Of a stretch of DNA of 59,703 nucleotides, positions 14,444-21,865 are shown piece by piece. The translations under genes and the position numbers were made by a program. The notes under the pieces are model-generated. The model had not been told where the DNA came from. It searched no databases and was given only the letters and a program-made list of their open reading frames with translations. How positions within the stretch are numbered: the stretch's first letter is position 1; each line of letters begins with the position of its first letter. Source of the stretch: a virus. The DNA lies in IMG/VR virus record IMGVR_UViG_3300007512_001945, positions 1 through 59,703 of that record, one strand, 5' to 3'.

Positions 14444-14710
14444 GTGGATTATGACGTTGAATACTTCCAATTTGAAATTGGGGACATTGTTAGAGAGAGG
14501 CATTGGATCACGGTGTCGCCCGGTCGCCCCATGTATGGGGTCGTTGTGGAGGTTGTGAGAAATGGTTACAAAGACCTTGAATGGATTGATTCGGGCGATG
14601 ATAGACTCACAGTATTCTGGTTTAGATATCGCCACACAGAAACATTACCTTCGTGTTTTGTAGAATTAGTTTCTATGGTGGGAGAATTAATTCTAGAAGA
14701 TGGAGAATAA
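14444..14710 (+). CDS. Small beta-barrel-like hypothetical protein
   Basis: 88 aa from GTG 14444, 12 nt after the tmRNA 3' end; no ribosome binding site is seen, so the true start may be internal. FEIGDIVRERHW, MYGVVVEVVRNG and LTVFWFRY follow the same [VI]GD[LI]V...G[VI][VI] pattern as the genes at 7428 and 8482. The function is unknown. The end is acidic. Confidence 0.55.
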   Translation: MDYDVEYFQFEIGDIVRERHWITVSPGRPMYGVVVEVVRNGYKDLEWIDSGDDRLTVFWFRYRHTETLPSCFVELVSMVGELILEDGE

Positions 14711-14725
14711 AAGAAATAAAACATA

Positions 14726-14754
14726 TACATACTATTGACAGGGAAACCTATAAT
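14726..14754 (+). promoter_or_regulatory. Weak sigma70-like promoter
   Basis: A perfect -10 TATAAT lies at 14749-14754, 21 bases before ATG 14775. The properly spaced -35 is poor. A TTGACA at 14735-14740 is only 8 bp away, too close to pair with it. Confidence 0.35.
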
Positions 14755-14774
14755 AGTTGGGATTATGAGCTGAG

Positions 14775-15251
14775 ATGAAGATAAAAGTTGCTTTTTTTAG
14801 AGGCAAAGGAAATTGGAAAAACAAAGTTATTCGTTGGTGGACAAAAAGTCCTTTTAGCCACGTTGAACTAATACTGCCAGATGAAAAAACGTGGATTAGC
14901 ATTAGCCCGTTCTTAACCTCAAGAGTTGCTGCTAGAAACAAAGAACACGTAAATCAAGATAATTGGGAATTCGTCGAAATTGAGGTAACTGAGCAACAGG
15001 TTAATGTCATAAAAGAGTTCTATGACTTTACAGAAGGCTGTCACTACGATTGGATTGGCATGCTGTTATCACAGTTTCTGCCTTTTCACGTAAAACGCCG
15101 AAATAAGTGGTATTGTAGCGAGTGGATTGCATATGCCCTCAGAATTAGCTGTGTAATTGACTGGAGACTGATTAAGATTTATGACCGTTGTGATTTATCG
15201 CCGGCGGTTTTATATAATATCATAACGGCGGCTCCCAATGGCAATTTATAA
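14775..15251 (+). CDS. Permuted papain-like amidase/peptidase (NlpC/P60 type)
   Basis: 158 aa. KSPFSHVELIL near the N-terminus (His29) and KWYCSEWIAYAL (Cys114) give the reversed His...Cys order of the permuted papain-like (YiiX/YaeF-type) amidases. W-N-K-V-I-R-W-W-T-K before the His is typical of these proteins, which often start with a genomic island of aromatic residues. Such enzymes cleave lipids, peptides or cell-wall links. No signal peptide is visible. Overlaps the next gene by 14 bp. Confidence 0.7.
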   Translation: MKIKVAFFRGKGNWKNKVIRWWTKSPFSHVELILPDEKTWISISPFLTSRVAARNKEHVNQDNWEFVEIEVTEQQVNVIKEFYDFTEGCHYDWIGMLLSQFLPFHVKRRNKWYCSEWIAYALRISCVIDWRLIKIYDRCDLSPAVLYNIITAAPNGNL

Positions 15252-15450
15252 AACAGATGAATGGGTTCTCTATTGTGCTTTCCCGGATTCAAAAAGTGAG
15301 TTTTTATCCGGGGAAAGAAAAAGGGCTGTTATTTTAGAGGTTCTTTCAAAAAAAGACATTTATGATTATCGAATCTTTATAGATGGAGAGGGAAAAATAA
15401 AAAAAGTTAAGGAATCGCAACTTTTTCCCGTTACCACCCCTACCTACTAA
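15238..15450 (+). CDS. Hypothetical protein, 70 aa
   Basis: Starts within the end of the amidase gene. A strand-rich protein with DEWVLYCAFPDSK, RAVILEVLSKK and a final KKVKESQLFPV. It may be another small barrel but the VGDL motif is missing. No family is recognised. Confidence 0.5.
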   Translation: MAIYKTDEWVLYCAFPDSKSEFLSGERKRAVILEVLSKKDIYDYRIFIDGEGKIKKVKESQLFPVTTPTY

Positions 15451-15455
15451 TAGGG

Positions 15456-16499
15456 ATGGCACTCAAATCGATCAAAAAACTGCTTTTGGTCGCAGTCAGC
15501 ATGATCGCGGGCTGCCAGTCGCCAGATTACGCGATTGTAACTGGTACCGACGGAGAGACAGTGTACGTCGAAGTAGAAGTAGAGGTACCGGGACCCACTG
15601 AGTATGTTGAGGTTCCTATTTATATAGAAGTTGAAGTACCGGTAGAACATGGGGAGATTTGGGTTGATTCATTCACCCAATCACAAGCAACGGACGGCGT
15701 TGACATTCTTTGGATTATCGATACTTCTGGTTCGATGTTTAGATACGATCCTCAATTGCTGTCTGGGATCGAAGCCATGCTAAATGCATTACCAGCATCA
15801 GGCTGGCGCCTGAATATGATCTCCAACCACCCTTCATGTGCGGCTGGAGAAGCTAATTTTCCATTGGTACCCGGCGACGATATTGACGACGCCACGGACA
15901 TGTACAACATGATGTGCAGGGGAGGCTGGGAACACGGCTTCGATTCTGCGTACGAATATATTGTTAATAATCCATACTCACATACATGGATGCGCCCGGG
16001 AACCGCGGCATTACTAATTGTGTTTGTTTCGGATGAAGAGGAACAAAGCAACAATTACTTCCCATATGTCAGCGATTTTACATGGTGGTATTCTAACCTA
16101 AGAAGTCCCGGTTCCACATATATTGCTAGTGTTATTAATAAAGACCCGGCTGAATCTTTGTGTGATTCGCCCCCTAGTATTATCGATGTTGGCGACAGAT
16201 ACATGGAAGCAACCAACTACTTCGGCGGCACAATTGTAGATATTTGCGATGAAGATTGGTCTGCCGGCGTAACCGACGCCTCTAACAGCATCGAACCCAA
16301 AGAATCTATTGAGCTTACGCACACGCCAGATCCTGCGTCATCGATTAGGGTGTTTATAAATGGCTCTTTAAATCACGATTGGTATTACGATTCTTCGGAC
16401 AACACTATTTATTTCACTGTGATCCCCTCCGGAGGCGATTTAGTAGAAGTTGGATACTTGTACTTTGAAGAGCCAGAAGACACTGGAGACACTGGATAG
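15456..16499 (+). CDS. von Willebrand factor A lipoprotein
   Basis: 347 aa. Residues 1-20 end in SMIAGC, a lipobox with Cys20, so the protein should be a lipoprotein. Residues 35-65 are a repetitive Val/Glu/Pro stalk (EVEVEVPGPTEYVEV). The VWA domain starts near residue 82: WIIDTSGSM has the MIDAS DxSxS (D89, S91, S93). A later IVFVSDEEEQS supplies another MIDAS-like acidic region. The end reads EEPEDTGDTG, a tail style I associate with predatory and Myxococcota-type bacteria (memory). Acts on the envelope; perhaps receptor blocking or adhesion. Behaves like a host-derived gene. Confidence 0.8.
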   Translation: MALKSIKKLLLVAVSMIAGCQSPDYAIVTGTDGETVYVEVEVEVPGPTEYVEVPIYIEVEVPVEHGEIWVDSFTQSQATDGVDILWIIDTSGSMFRYDPQLLSGIEAMLNALPASGWRLNMISNHPSCAAGEANFPLVPGDDIDDATDMYNMMCRGGWEHGFDSAYEYIVNNPYSHTWMRPGTAALLIVFVSDEEEQSNNYFPYVSDFTWWYSNLRSPGSTYIASVINKDPAESLCDSPPSIIDVGDRYMEATNYFGGTIVDICDEDWSAGVTDASNSIEPKESIELTHTPDPASSIRVFINGSLNHDWYYDSSDNTIYFTVIPSGGDLVEVGYLYFEEPEDTGDTG

Positions 16500-16522
16500 C
16501 AGTATAATTGAGGGCACAATGA

Positions 16523-16789
16523 ATGTTTTTTATGCTATCGGTAGCATTGGGTATCTGCTTGGGTGTTATCGGATGCTTTATTGCTGAATTTTTAGAATTT
16601 AGGCGAAGAGAAAATTTTAGAACACAAATAATTAATAATAGAATACAATCGATAATAGACGCAAAACAGCCGATCCCGGTGATCGACACAATAACCCCGC
16701 GCCAGTATGCCATTAATCAGCTTTCGAGAAGAAAGCTCGTGTGGGATGAAAGCACGGGAACATACATTATCAGAAACCAAATTAATTAA
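16523..16789 (+). CDS. Small membrane-anchored protein, 88 aa
   Basis: The N-terminus (MLSVALGICLGVIGCFIAEF) is a membrane helix, then a basic segment (RRRENFR) that fits cytoplasmic placement. The C-terminal half has TITPRQYAINQLSRRKLVWD and GTYIIR. No family is recognised. Confidence 0.5.
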   Translation: MFFMLSVALGICLGVIGCFIAEFLEFRRRENFRTQIINNRIQSIIDAKQPIPVIDTITPRQYAINQLSRRKLVWDESTGTYIIRNQIN

Positions 16790-16798
16790 GGAAATAAT

Positions 16799-17263
16799 AT
16801 GAGTAGCGATAAACCAACAGTAATAGTCTCTGGTGGCTTCGACCCCGTACATGCCGGTCACATCCGCATGATCCGGGCTGCAGCCCAATATGGCGACGTT
16901 ATTGTGATAGCTAATTCGGATGAGTGGCTCTATAGAAAGAAGGGATTCATATTCATGGAATTCGAACGTAGAATCGAGATTCTTAATGCGATTAAAGGCG
17001 TTATATTAGTAGACTCGGTTGATGATACCGATGGGACGGTGTGCGAAGCTATCCGGCGCCTTAAACCTACCTATTTTGCCAACGGCGGAGATCGTGGAAA
17101 ATCAAACACTCCAGAGCAAGATGTTTGTGAAGAGCTTGGTGTAAAATTATTATGGGGTATCGGCGGAGAAGAGAAACTAGAGAGTTCGCTGAACTTAACC
17201 CGAAAAGTTAGAGATTTTGAGATGCCTCCCAAGAGAACTAAAGGGAAGACCTCCGATAGGTAA
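16799..17263 (+). CDS. Cytidylyltransferase-like nucleotidyltransferase (HldE C-domain/TagD type)
   Basis: 154 aa. VIVSGGFDPVHAGHIRMI contains the HxGH motif (about residues 19-22) of the cytidylyltransferase family. VIANSDEWLYRKKG, FMEFERRIEIL and TYFANGGDRGKSN fit the ADP-heptose synthase C-terminal domain or glycerol-3-phosphate cytidylyltransferase. These activate sugar or polyol phosphates as nucleotide donors for surface glycans. It lies before the glycan island and could feed it. The C-terminus is basic and atypical. Confidence 0.8.
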   Translation: MSSDKPTVIVSGGFDPVHAGHIRMIRAAAQYGDVIVIANSDEWLYRKKGFIFMEFERRIEILNAIKGVILVDSVDDTDGTVCEAIRRLKPTYFANGGDRGKSNTPEQDVCEELGVKLLWGIGGEEKLESSLNLTRKVRDFEMPPKRTKGKTSDR

Positions 17264-17331
17264 TTCTAGAAGAGCAATAGCACTGTATGAGTTTTAACTA
17301 TAAATTGTATACGGAATTAGTAATTTTGTCC

Positions 17332-17360
17332 TTGACAGGATACTTTCTGTGTGATATATT
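17332..17360 (+). promoter_or_regulatory. Sigma70-type promoter
   Basis: TTGACA (17332-17337) and TATATT (17355-17360) with exactly 17 bp between. It reads into a 50-60 nt leader with a hairpin GCTTCCC-ATCT-GGGAGC and then AAAGGAG before ATG 17424. Confidence 0.8.
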
Positions 17361-17423
17361 ATCAAAAGTAATATAACTGCTTCCCATCTGGGAGCTAATA
17401 ACTATTTTCTAAAGGAGAAAAAT

Positions 17424-17621
17424 ATGCCCACAAGCAAAGAAACCCAAGACTTGATTAATCAAGTTAAAACCATGAAGAATGAAGTCGGTACACTAAAGTC
17501 AAGGATTAACCGCCTTGTAGACGAGTTGCACGTAACTAAGACTGAACTTAATGTTTTTAAGTCGAACGTTGCCAAGGATGTAACATATCTGACCGAGCGC
17601 ATCGATGGAGGACACTTCTAG
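17424..17621 (+). CDS. Small coiled-coil protein, 65 aa
   Basis: A strong AAAGGAG precedes the ATG. Nearly the whole protein is a heptad-rich coiled coil (LINQVKTMKNEVGTLKSRIN, then LVDELHVTKTELNVFKSNV). It starts the unit from the perfect promoter and stops directly before the next ATG. Confidence 0.65.
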   Translation: MPTSKETQDLINQVKTMKNEVGTLKSRINRLVDELHVTKTELNVFKSNVAKDVTYLTERIDGGHF

Positions 17622-18098
17622 ATGTCGCTTTCTAAGAAACTTAAAAGCCTCAAACTCAAAGACGATGCTATGGTGACCCTGAGTTATCGCAGCGGAACAG
17701 ACGTCTTTGTGCACAATGAAACTGAAATCGAGACGGCAATAGCGGAAACCGATGTTGTAAGTACGTTCGCAGAGCTTATTGCCATCCCCGGCTTAAATGT
17801 GTCGACACGCTGGAACGGGAATGTTTTGCAATCTCTTCGCGATGATGGATATTTAGATGATTATGAGCGCGGCAGTTTTGCGTTTGAAGAATATATTGCC
17901 GACACTCTCGCCGAGAATTTCTACGATCAAGAATTCATTGAATATTCTACTGAGAAATATGATCATAAGCGTGGATTCTGTACACTAAGTGCAGAAGTGC
18001 AAATTCCAGCAGGTGATATCATTACCGAGTCACCATATCTCAGCAACTGGGAAGTATCGGTACAAACAATTGATGGCGTTTTAACTCTGAACTCGTGA
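17622..18098 (+). CDS. Hypothetical protein, 158 aa
   Basis: Starts on the base after the previous stop. Segments such as MVTLSYRSGTDVF, AELIAIPGLNVSTRW, ILE-type acidic helices and a final WEVSVQTIDGVLTL make an alpha/beta protein; no catalytic motif is seen. It is followed by the tRNA cluster, and its expression would share the promoter at 17332. Confidence 0.6.
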   Translation: MSLSKKLKSLKLKDDAMVTLSYRSGTDVFVHNETEIETAIAETDVVSTFAELIAIPGLNVSTRWNGNVLQSLRDDGYLDDYERGSFAFEEYIADTLAENFYDQEFIEYSTEKYDHKRGFCTLSAEVQIPAGDIITESPYLSNWEVSVQTIDGVLTLNS

Positions 18099-18199
18099 GA
18101 CAGCGCTGTTCTGCTCGCTTTATAAGCAGGACGCGGTCGCCGGTGGTCACGCAGGCGAAGGTTGGCGACTTACCTAGTCATATGCAGAAAAGTCGTTAT

Positions 18200-18276
18200 T
18201 GGGGTGAGGTCCTACAGGCAAGGACACCCGGTTGTTACCCGGGAGGTTACTGGTTCGAGTCCAGTCGCCCCAGCCA
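18200..18276 (+). tRNA. tRNA-Asn (GTT)
   Basis: Acceptor TGGGGTG pairs with CGCCCCA. D-stem GTCC/GGAC, anticodon stem CCCGG/CCGGG with loop TTGTTAC (anticodon GTT), and T-arm ACTGG-TTCGAGT-CCAGT. G73 and an encoded CCA follow. Confidence 0.93.
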
Positions 18277-18280
18277 CTTC

Positions 18281-18356
<76 letters not shown>

Positions 18357-18358
18357 TT

Positions 18359-18400
18359 TAAAATCTTCGCCCTATCTATTATATGGGCGATAGGATTTTT
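18359..18400 (+). terminator. Candidate intrinsic terminator after tRNA-Gly
   Basis: CCTATC (18371-18376) pairs with GATAGG (18389-18394), followed by ATTTTT. An upstream AAAAT run allows extended pairing and could make it work on both strands. The 12-nt loop contains GGGC, so CGCCC/GGGCG is a competing stem. Confidence 0.4.
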
Positions 18401-18550
18401 CAAGCAATTTTATCAATGCTTTGCGCAGCACTGATGTACTTGTATCTTCTAAAAGTGTTTATCATTCCGCATAACACATCAGTATTTGAAATCGGAAAAA
18501 ACATCGGCACTACTCATGAGTATGAAGATGTGACTGTTGTGCCACCTTAG
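18383..18550 (+). CDS. Possible 55-aa membrane miniprotein ending inside tRNA-Thr
   Basis: ATG 18383 opens a 55-aa frame, MGDRIFQAILSMLCAALMYL at its start, with one hydrophobic helix and a polar tail ending VTVVPP. The TAG stop (18548-18550) is made of bases 8-10 of tRNA-Thr. There is no clear ribosome binding site and the start lies in a candidate terminator. Confidence 0.4.
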   Translation: MGDRIFQAILSMLCAALMYLYLLKVFIIPHNTSVFEIGKNIGTTHEYEDVTVVPP

Positions 18551-18613
18551 CTCAGTTGGCAGAGCAACGGTTTTGTAAACCGTAGGTCGTCAGTTCAAGT
18601 CTGACAGGTGGCT
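18541..18613 (+). tRNA. tRNA-Thr (TGT)
   Basis: Acceptor GCCACCT/AGGTGGC, D-stem GCTC/GAGC, anticodon stem ACGGT/ACCGT with loop TTTGTAA (anticodon TGT), T-arm GTCAG-TTCAAGT-CTGAC. T73 is followed by CCCC, so the CCA tail is not encoded, unlike the two tRNAs upstream. Confidence 0.94.
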
Positions 18614-18627
18614 CCCCCCTTATAGAT

Positions 18628-18933
18628 ATGTATAAAAAAAATGATATTGTCTTGATTAAATCTAGACACACTTTGGATATGCCCCCCATACATGTAAAAT
18701 TAATAAAGAAGCATGTAGTCAAGCCTCGCAAGGGGAACTCTATGGACTGGCCAGGTTATGTGGGGTGGGATGCCTGCTTGACAAAACCAGAAGAAGCTGC
18801 TATGCTAAGAAAGAATTGGTCGATACCGTATGAATTTCCAGACGATATCCAAACATTCGTCTTTGAAGACGAAATAATAAAGAAGGTGAAAAATGCCCGA
18901 CCGAGAAAAAACAAGAAGAGAAAGATACAATGA
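18628..18933 (+). CDS. Small basic hypothetical protein, 101 aa
   Basis: MYKKNDIVLIKSRHTLD then PIHVKLIKKHV resembles the D-[IL]-V-x-[IL] barrel start of other small proteins here. The middle has MDWPGYVGWDACLTKPEE and the C-terminus is very basic (KKVKNARPRKNKKRKIQ), suggesting nucleic acid binding. It overlaps the methyltransferase gene by 41 bp. Confidence 0.6.
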   Translation: MYKKNDIVLIKSRHTLDMPPIHVKLIKKHVVKPRKGNSMDWPGYVGWDACLTKPEEAAMLRKNWSIPYEFPDDIQTFVFEDEIIKKVKNARPRKNKKRKIQ

Positions 18934-19462
18934 CAAAGAAAACAAAGCGAAGACTTATCCTATTAGCCTTGTGTGTGTTAATTTCCAGCACGACGGTAAC
19001 CTTGGGTTTCTTATACGAAGCGCTGCGTGCTTTGGCGCTAGCGCCGTCCACGTCATAGGATCAGTACCTGAACGTAAAATCTTAAACGCCCTATCCGGAA
19101 CACTTTATGACTACATCAAAATTATACAGCATACTACACCGTCAGAGTTCTTGGCTTATACACAAGATCACGAGCTTAAACTCGTTTCTGCAGAGATACA
19201 CGAAGCTTCAACATCCATTGTTGATTATAGTTTCGATTTTTCTAGCACCGTGGCACTGGTGGTGGGTAACGAGCAGTCAGGTGTACCCGTAGAAATTTTA
19301 AATCGCAGCGATATCATTAACATACCAATGCCCGGCGTGGGATTTTGTTTGAACACTGCACAGACCGCCAACATCGTTCTATATGAAGCAGTAAAGAGAT
19401 ATGAGGCGCAACAACGATTTTATGAGCAGTGGATCGATGAAGTATCGATACATTTGCCATAA
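18893..19462 (+). CDS. SpoU/TrmH-family RNA 2'-O-methyltransferase
   Basis: 189 aa. Motif 1 NLGFLIRSAACFGA (with the catalytic-type Arg), motif 2 ALVVGNEQSGV and motif 3 IPMPGVGFCLNTAQTANIVL form the trefoil-knot SAM-binding site of the SPOUT class. TrmH enzymes methylate ribose 2'-OH in tRNA (often G18) or rRNA. A basic N-terminus (PDREKTRRERYNDKENK) may hold RNA. Placement right after three tRNA genes suggests tRNA as target, so it may modify phage or host tRNA. Confidence 0.85.
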   Translation: MPDREKTRRERYNDKENKAKTYPISLVCVNFQHDGNLGFLIRSAACFGASAVHVIGSVPERKILNALSGTLYDYIKIIQHTTPSEFLAYTQDHELKLVSAEIHEASTSIVDYSFDFSSTVALVVGNEQSGVPVEILNRSDIINIPMPGVGFCLNTAQTANIVLYEAVKRYEAQQRFYEQWIDEVSIHLP

Positions 19463-19494
19463 TGCTCTATTTAATATAGCAAGAGCGGGTTTAC

Positions 19495-20829
19495 ATGGCT
19501 AAGCGAAATTATGTGCTTGATACTAGCGTTTGTTTAACGGACGCAAACGCAATTTTTAAATTTGGCAATCACGATATCTTTATCCCCCTCAAGGTGCTGG
19601 AAGAAGTCGATAGTCACAAAAAACGACAAGACTCAGTAGGCTCAAACGCCCGACAATTCATCAGATTCTTAGATGAATTTCGAGTTAAGGGTTCTTTAGA
19701 AAAAGGTGTTCGGATAGAGAAAGGCAAAGGCATTCTTAAGGTAGTATCCTATTCTATCCTTAAAGATGTTATATTCCCACCTGACTTAGATATTCGGCTG
19801 CCTGATCACACGATCATTGCAACAGCCAAAGCAATTCAAGCCGATTGTGAAAACCGAAAAACCACTGTAGTAAGTCGCGATATCAATATGCGCGTGATCT
19901 GCGATTCAATTGGCATCCAAGCCGAAGAATACATTTCTGAGAACGCCGTAACTTCATCTGAAGAATTATATAACGGCTTTATCGTTGAAACGTTTGATGA
20001 TGAGATTATTGATCGCTATTATGACGGCGAAGATATCACGATAAGCGAAGATGAAATTGGTTCTCGATGGCATCCAAATCAATATATCTTAATGATTTCC
20101 AATGCCAATGAGAAGAAGTCCGCCTTAGCGCGCTTTGTGAACCATCACACGCCCTTGAAAAACATTCTTCACAAGAACATAGTAGACTGGAAAATTGACG
20201 CAAGGAACAAGGAGCAGGCGTTTGCAATCGACATGCTAATGGATCCCGATATTAAGATTGTGTCACTGGTTGGGCGAGCAGGTTCTGGTAAAACCCTGTT
20301 AGCAATTGCAGCGGGGTTGCAACAGACAATTGGACTTCGCGCTGAAAACAATCATTATTCCCGCTTGATTGTCTCGCGCCCAGTGCAGCCCCTCGGTAAA
20401 GATATTGGCTTTCTCCCGGGTTCAATGGAAGAGAAAATGATGCCATGGCTTATGCCAATTCAAGATAATCTAAAATTTCTAATGGGGGACAGGTCCTCGT
20501 TAGAAATGTATATTGAAAAAGGTAAAATTGAAGTCGAGGCTCTCACTTATATTCGCGGTCGTTCAATATCAAATGCTTTCATTGTGATTGATGAAGCACA
20601 GAATTTAACAAAACACGAAATTAAGACTATAATTACTCGTATCGGGGAAGGAACGAAAATTGTTTTAACGGGCGATATCGAACAGATTGACAATGTATAT
20701 GTCAATGAGACATCGAATGGTCTCGCGCATGCAATCGAAAAATTTAAAGAGTTCCCAATTGCTGGGCACATGACCTTTAAAAAAGGCGAACGCTCTGAAT
20801 TGGCAACGATTGCATCAAAAGTACTATAA
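19495..20829 (+). CDS. phoH: PIN-PhoH family ATPase/RNase (YlaK/PhoH2-like)
   Basis: 444 aa. Residues 5-145 form a PIN nuclease domain: YVLDTSVCLTD with Asp8, EEVD, and a later VVSRDIN. The PhoH ATPase follows with Walker A G260-RAGSGKT-267, SRPVQP, Walker B FIVIDEAQN (about 361-369), and TGDIEQID sensor. PIN-PhoH proteins are toxin-antitoxin-derived RNases with helicase-like ATPase activity. PhoH is common in marine phages, mostly without the PIN part. It lies in the RNA block behind the RNA methyltransferase. Confidence 0.9.
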   Translation: MAKRNYVLDTSVCLTDANAIFKFGNHDIFIPLKVLEEVDSHKKRQDSVGSNARQFIRFLDEFRVKGSLEKGVRIEKGKGILKVVSYSILKDVIFPPDLDIRLPDHTIIATAKAIQADCENRKTTVVSRDINMRVICDSIGIQAEEYISENAVTSSEELYNGFIVETFDDEIIDRYYDGEDITISEDEIGSRWHPNQYILMISNANEKKSALARFVNHHTPLKNILHKNIVDWKIDARNKEQAFAIDMLMDPDIKIVSLVGRAGSGKTLLAIAAGLQQTIGLRAENNHYSRLIVSRPVQPLGKDIGFLPGSMEEKMMPWLMPIQDNLKFLMGDRSSLEMYIEKGKIEVEALTYIRGRSISNAFIVIDEAQNLTKHEIKTIITRIGEGTKIVLTGDIEQIDNVYVNETSNGLAHAIEKFKEFPIAGHMTFKKGERSELATIASKVL

Positions 20830-20847
20830 TTAATAATTAAATCATGT

Positions 20848-20855
20848 TATAAATA
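20848..20855 (+). promoter_or_regulatory. Candidate T4-type late promoter TATAAATA
   Basis: Exact T4 late core TATAAATA, 23 bases before ATG 20871, in a non-coding gap. In T4 the start site would be about 12-13 bases downstream, close to the AAAGGAG, so the leader would be very short. Confidence 0.45.
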
Positions 20856-20870
20856 ACTAAAGGAGATGAT

Positions 20871-21176
20871 ATGAATCAAGAAACAGAAAAAGTCATTACA
20901 GAAGAGGAAGTACACGAAAATCCCATGCTGGCAATGACATTTGGACCCAACGAAGAATCGGAATTAAAAACATTTATGGTAAACTATGCCGGCTCTAAAA
21001 TGGAACAAGAAGAAGTCACAGTCAGTATGATTGCTGAAGTTCTGGCAGCAGAATTTCCTGAGTTTGTGTTTGCAGTGGCAGAAGAGAATTTTCTCAGAGG
21101 ATATCAATTAGGATTAGATGATGCATATAAAACTATTGCAGGAAAACCAGAAGAAACTACAGCAGCCAAACTCTGA
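20871..21176 (+). CDS. Hypothetical acidic protein, 101 aa
   Basis: Preceded by AAAGGAG. Acidic N-terminus, then ELKTFMVNYAGSKMEQEEVT and a helix with EVLAAEFPEFVFAVAEENFL and GYQLGLDDA. A conserved look but no family recognised. Confidence 0.6.
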   Translation: MNQETEKVITEEEVHENPMLAMTFGPNEESELKTFMVNYAGSKMEQEEVTVSMIAEVLAAEFPEFVFAVAEENFLRGYQLGLDDAYKTIAGKPEETTAAKL

Positions 21177-21825
21177 TTTTTACACATCCAGTGGGCTTCA
21201 TGTTTATATTAAAGATCCCCTTATTGACGCGTCAATAAATATCGAAAGAGTAGTTAATAAAGTAGAGAACACACTTCCGCATGCGATGCTTTCTGAAGTA
21301 GAGATGGTGATTGTGGGTGATTTCGATGATTTCGAAGATCGCAATATTAACGCTGCTTACAAAGACGGCGCCCTATACATTTCGAATGTTCAAACAGACG
21401 AAGAAGATATGATTGATGATATAATCCACGAAGTGGCTCACTCGCTGGAGGGTCCATATGGGTACGAAATCTATGGAGATCAAAAAATTAAGGCAGAGTT
21501 TCTACAAAAACGCGCCCGCCTTCACGACATATTGTGGGCTGAAGGCTTTAAAGCGCCAAAATCTTTCTTTAAAGACGTAGAATACGATAAAAAGTTCGAC
21601 GATTTCTTATTGAAAAAGGTGGGCTATGATAAGTTAAGACAATACTGCCTTGGGTTGTTCATCAATGCATACGCCCCGACGTCGCTACGAGAGTATTTCG
21701 CGACGGCGTTCACAGATTTCTATATTGAACCTAACGGGCATGCATATCTGAAGAAGATCAGCCCAGAAGCATATAAAAAAATATTTGAACTTTATGAGCA
21801 AGAAAAACTTGACACCCCGTACTGA
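21118..21825 (+). CDS. Phage zinc metallopeptidase-like protein
   Basis: Up to 235 aa; the start overlaps the previous gene by 59 bp, so the true start might be later. Conserved opening FYTSSGLHVYIKD, then H104-E-V-A-H108 (HEVAHSLEGPYG) as zinc site. LREYFATAFTDFYI downstream gives an acidic helix that could hold the third ligand (E or D), as in the M-type phage peptidases. It is one of three zinc-peptidase-like proteins here. The promoter for the next gene lies over its 3' end. Confidence 0.65.
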   Translation: MMHIKLLQENQKKLQQPNSDFYTSSGLHVYIKDPLIDASINIERVVNKVENTLPHAMLSEVEMVIVGDFDDFEDRNINAAYKDGALYISNVQTDEEDMIDDIIHEVAHSLEGPYGYEIYGDQKIKAEFLQKRARLHDILWAEGFKAPKSFFKDVEYDKKFDDFLLKKVGYDKLRQYCLGLFINAYAPTSLREYFATAFTDFYIEPNGHAYLKKISPEAYKKIFELYEQEKLDTPY

Positions 21826-21837
21826 AGGGGTTATAAT
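21809..21837 (+). promoter_or_regulatory. Perfect-consensus sigma70 promoter
   Basis: TTGACA (21809-21814), 17-bp spacer, TATAAT (21832-21837), both perfect. The spacer carries ACCCC-GTACTGAA-GGGGT, a 5-bp inverted repeat, as an operator might. It overlaps the end of the peptidase gene and drives the nuclease and probably the glycan island. Confidence 0.88.
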
Positions 21838-21865
21838 ATAAAGTGAACTATGTTAAGGAGGGCAC

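Noticed and set aside
14735-14763. A promoter using TTGACA at 14735
   Set aside because: At 17-bp spacing the -10 would be TGGGAT, a poor match; the perfect TATAAT is only 8 bp away. Only the weak TATAAT-based call is kept.
16801-17263. The HxGH protein as NMNAT (NAD synthesis)
   Set aside because: Motifs after HxGH (DEWLYRKKG, FANGGDRGKSN) fit sugar/polyol-phosphate cytidylyl or ADP-heptose synthases better than NMNAT.
17287-17376. A 29-aa hydrophobic ORF over the promoter at 17332
   Set aside because: It has no ribosome binding site and lies across a strong sigma70 promoter; more likely chance.
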